A program made the translations under genes and the position numbers. From NCBI GenBank assembly GCA_937892225.1, contig CALAUH010000240.1:1-6417 (forward strand): a stretch of DNA of 6,417 nucleotides, written 5' to 3'. The DNA is from an uncultured Treponema sp. GTDB taxonomy: Bacteria > Spirochaetota > Spirochaetia > Treponematales > Treponemataceae. Of the stretch, positions 5,818 through 6,417 are shown in pieces. How positions within the stretch are numbered: the first letter of the stretch is position 1; the number at the start of each line of letters is the position of its first letter. The notes under the pieces were generated by a model that was given only the letters and a program-made list of their open reading frames with translations, was not told where the DNA came from and ran no database searches.

Positions 5818-5994
5818 AATTTTCTCCTTAAAACTTTTTTTTATTAATTAATAATAGACATATTCAATTAAATTTTACAAGTGAAAAATGCTATTTATAA
5901 GAACACTCTTATGGAATATTTATATTTCATTTATATTATTTTCTATCTATTTTTTATAAAAACTATTAAATCACAAAAACTGTAGAAATTATAA
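5818..5994. other. AT-rich intergenic spacer with a short hydrophobic open frame
   Basis: Apart from the copy 3 promoter, this spacer holds a weak plus-strand promoter candidate, TTTACA (5874-5879) and TATAAG (5896-5901) with 16 bases between. It also holds a 24-codon frame at 5911-5985 coding MEYLYFIYIIFYLFFI followed by KTIKSQKL. That peptide is membrane-like, but T-rich DNA gives such peptides by chance, and it has no ribosome site. It is in the same frame as the repeat-coding stretch downstream, separated by TAG (5983) and TAA (5992), so it may be the ruined N-terminus of that gene. Confidence 0.4.
5851..5880 (-). promoter_or_regulatory. Possible promoter of paralogue copy 3
   Basis: On the minus strand TTGTAA (5875-5880) and TATTAT (5851-5856) are 18 bases apart, leaving a leader of about 25-30 bases with AAGGAG in it. 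The -35 context ACTTGTAAAAT differs by one base from the motif found upstream of the HPt gene and copy 1. Confidence 0.45.
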
Positions 5995-6417
5995 CCATAC
6001 AATTATAAATATGATAAAAAAGGAAATTTGATTTATAAAAAGGATTCTAATAATAACGAAGAATGGTACGATTATGATGAAAACAAAAATCTAATTCATA
6101 TATACACTTCTGACAAATTTGAAGAATGGTTAAAATATGATGAAAATGGTAATGCAACAATATCTAGAATATATCAAACTCACAAGAAACAAGAAGCTAC
6201 AATCACAGTTAAAGCTACTTTAAAGAATGGTTCAATTTCTTACGCAAGTAAAACTGTAACTGTTGATCCAGTTGTGTTTGATGATTTATATGAACAATTA
6301 CAACAAAAAAGATTAGAAAAGAAATATGCGGAAGAACAGAAAAAACAGCTAAAAATACAGTTCGATAATAATGAAAAAACAAAAATTAACAATAAAAAAA
6401 GCCTTTTTTATAAGGCT
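5995..6417 (+). pseudogene. RHS/YD-like repeat protein fragment, no start codon, runs off the right edge
   Basis: An open frame of 141 codons codes tandem 21-residue units: YDKKGNLIYKKDSNNNEEW (from 6010), YDENKNLIHIYTSDKFEEW (from 6073) and a shorter YDENGNATISRIYQ (from 6136). Such YD(E/K)xGNLI repeats resemble the RHS/YD-type repeat proteins known in treponemes and other bacteria. A stretch ATITVKATLKNGSISYASKT with an Ig-like flavour follows. The end is a charged, probably helical tail (QLQQKRLEKKYAEEQKKQLK). The protein-like composition of the frame is convincing. However, it has no ATG anywhere. Two in-frame stops lie just upstream, and the only early alternative start is TTG at 6028 with a poor ribosome site. 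I therefore read it as a 5'-truncated or decayed gene. A sequencing error, or a real gene with an unusual start, remains possible. No stop is reached before the window ends. Confidence 0.55.
6394..6417. terminator. Terminator-like hairpin at the right edge
   Basis: AGCCTT (6400-6405) and AAGGCT (6412-6417) form a perfect 6-bp stem with a 6-base loop, preceded by seven As (6394-6400). Read on the minus strand it is a stem followed by a T-run, so it could end a minus-strand gene lying to the right. Whether a T-run also follows on the plus strand cannot be seen. It overlaps the open frame of the repeat protein fragment. Confidence 0.55.

Noticed and set aside
5911..5985. 24-residue hydrophobic peptide as an independent small membrane protein or toxin
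   Set aside because: No ribosome site, and T-rich DNA yields such peptides by chance. Mentioned only as a possible remnant of the repeat gene's N-terminus.
6010..6156. Repeats as a CRISPR array or other DNA-level repeat
   Set aside because: The 63-base period is in frame, imperfect and explained by protein repeats. There are no identical repeats with unique spacers.

Overview
The window looks like a piece of a low-GC spirochaete chromosome, most likely a host-associated Treponema. The organism is an inference from gene content and style: a six-helix membrane chemoreceptor, a phosphorelay built from separate small proteins, tandem secreted proteins with 'MKK...STSVF(G/A)LDKF' signal peptides, and a 'YDENGNLI'-type repeat protein. 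Base composition is strongly A+T. No rRNA, tRNA, transposase, integrase or CRISPR array was seen.

Left block (positions 3-2039, minus strand): a tight three-gene operon read right to left. It encodes a stand-alone histidine phosphotransfer (HPt) protein, a soluble hybrid histidine kinase (HisKA, HATPase, receiver) with no sensor domain, and a one-pass membrane protein whose C-terminal part lies beyond the left edge. Gaps are only 13 and 11 bp, and a good sigma-70-like promoter lies upstream of the HPt gene. Together the HPt protein and kinase hold every phosphotransfer residue of a His-Asp-His relay. The membrane protein is a candidate for the missing input.

Centre (2225-4078, plus strand): a divergently transcribed methyl-accepting chemotaxis protein with about six transmembrane helices, a HAMP-like linker and a canonical cytoplasmic signalling hairpin. 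It ends at a strong bidirectional terminator (4080-4130).

Right-centre (4146-5817, minus strand): three tandem paralogues of about 170 residues. Each has a signal peptide and a beta-rich, outer-membrane-barrel-like body, and each seems to have its own promoter. The middle copy is divergent and lacks a Shine-Dalgarno sequence. Copies 1 and 3 are nearly identical in DNA over a 49-bp stretch.

Right end (5818-6417): an AT-rich spacer, then an open frame (5995-6417) coding 21-residue RHS/YD-like repeats followed by a charged tail. It has no ATG start and is preceded in frame by two stops, so it looks like a decayed or 5'-truncated gene. It runs into a terminator-like hairpin at the right edge.

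Nothing here is clearly a new biological system. The most interesting points are the split phosphorelay with a separate membrane protein, the tandem paralogue array with a possibly leaderless middle gene, and the broken repeat gene.
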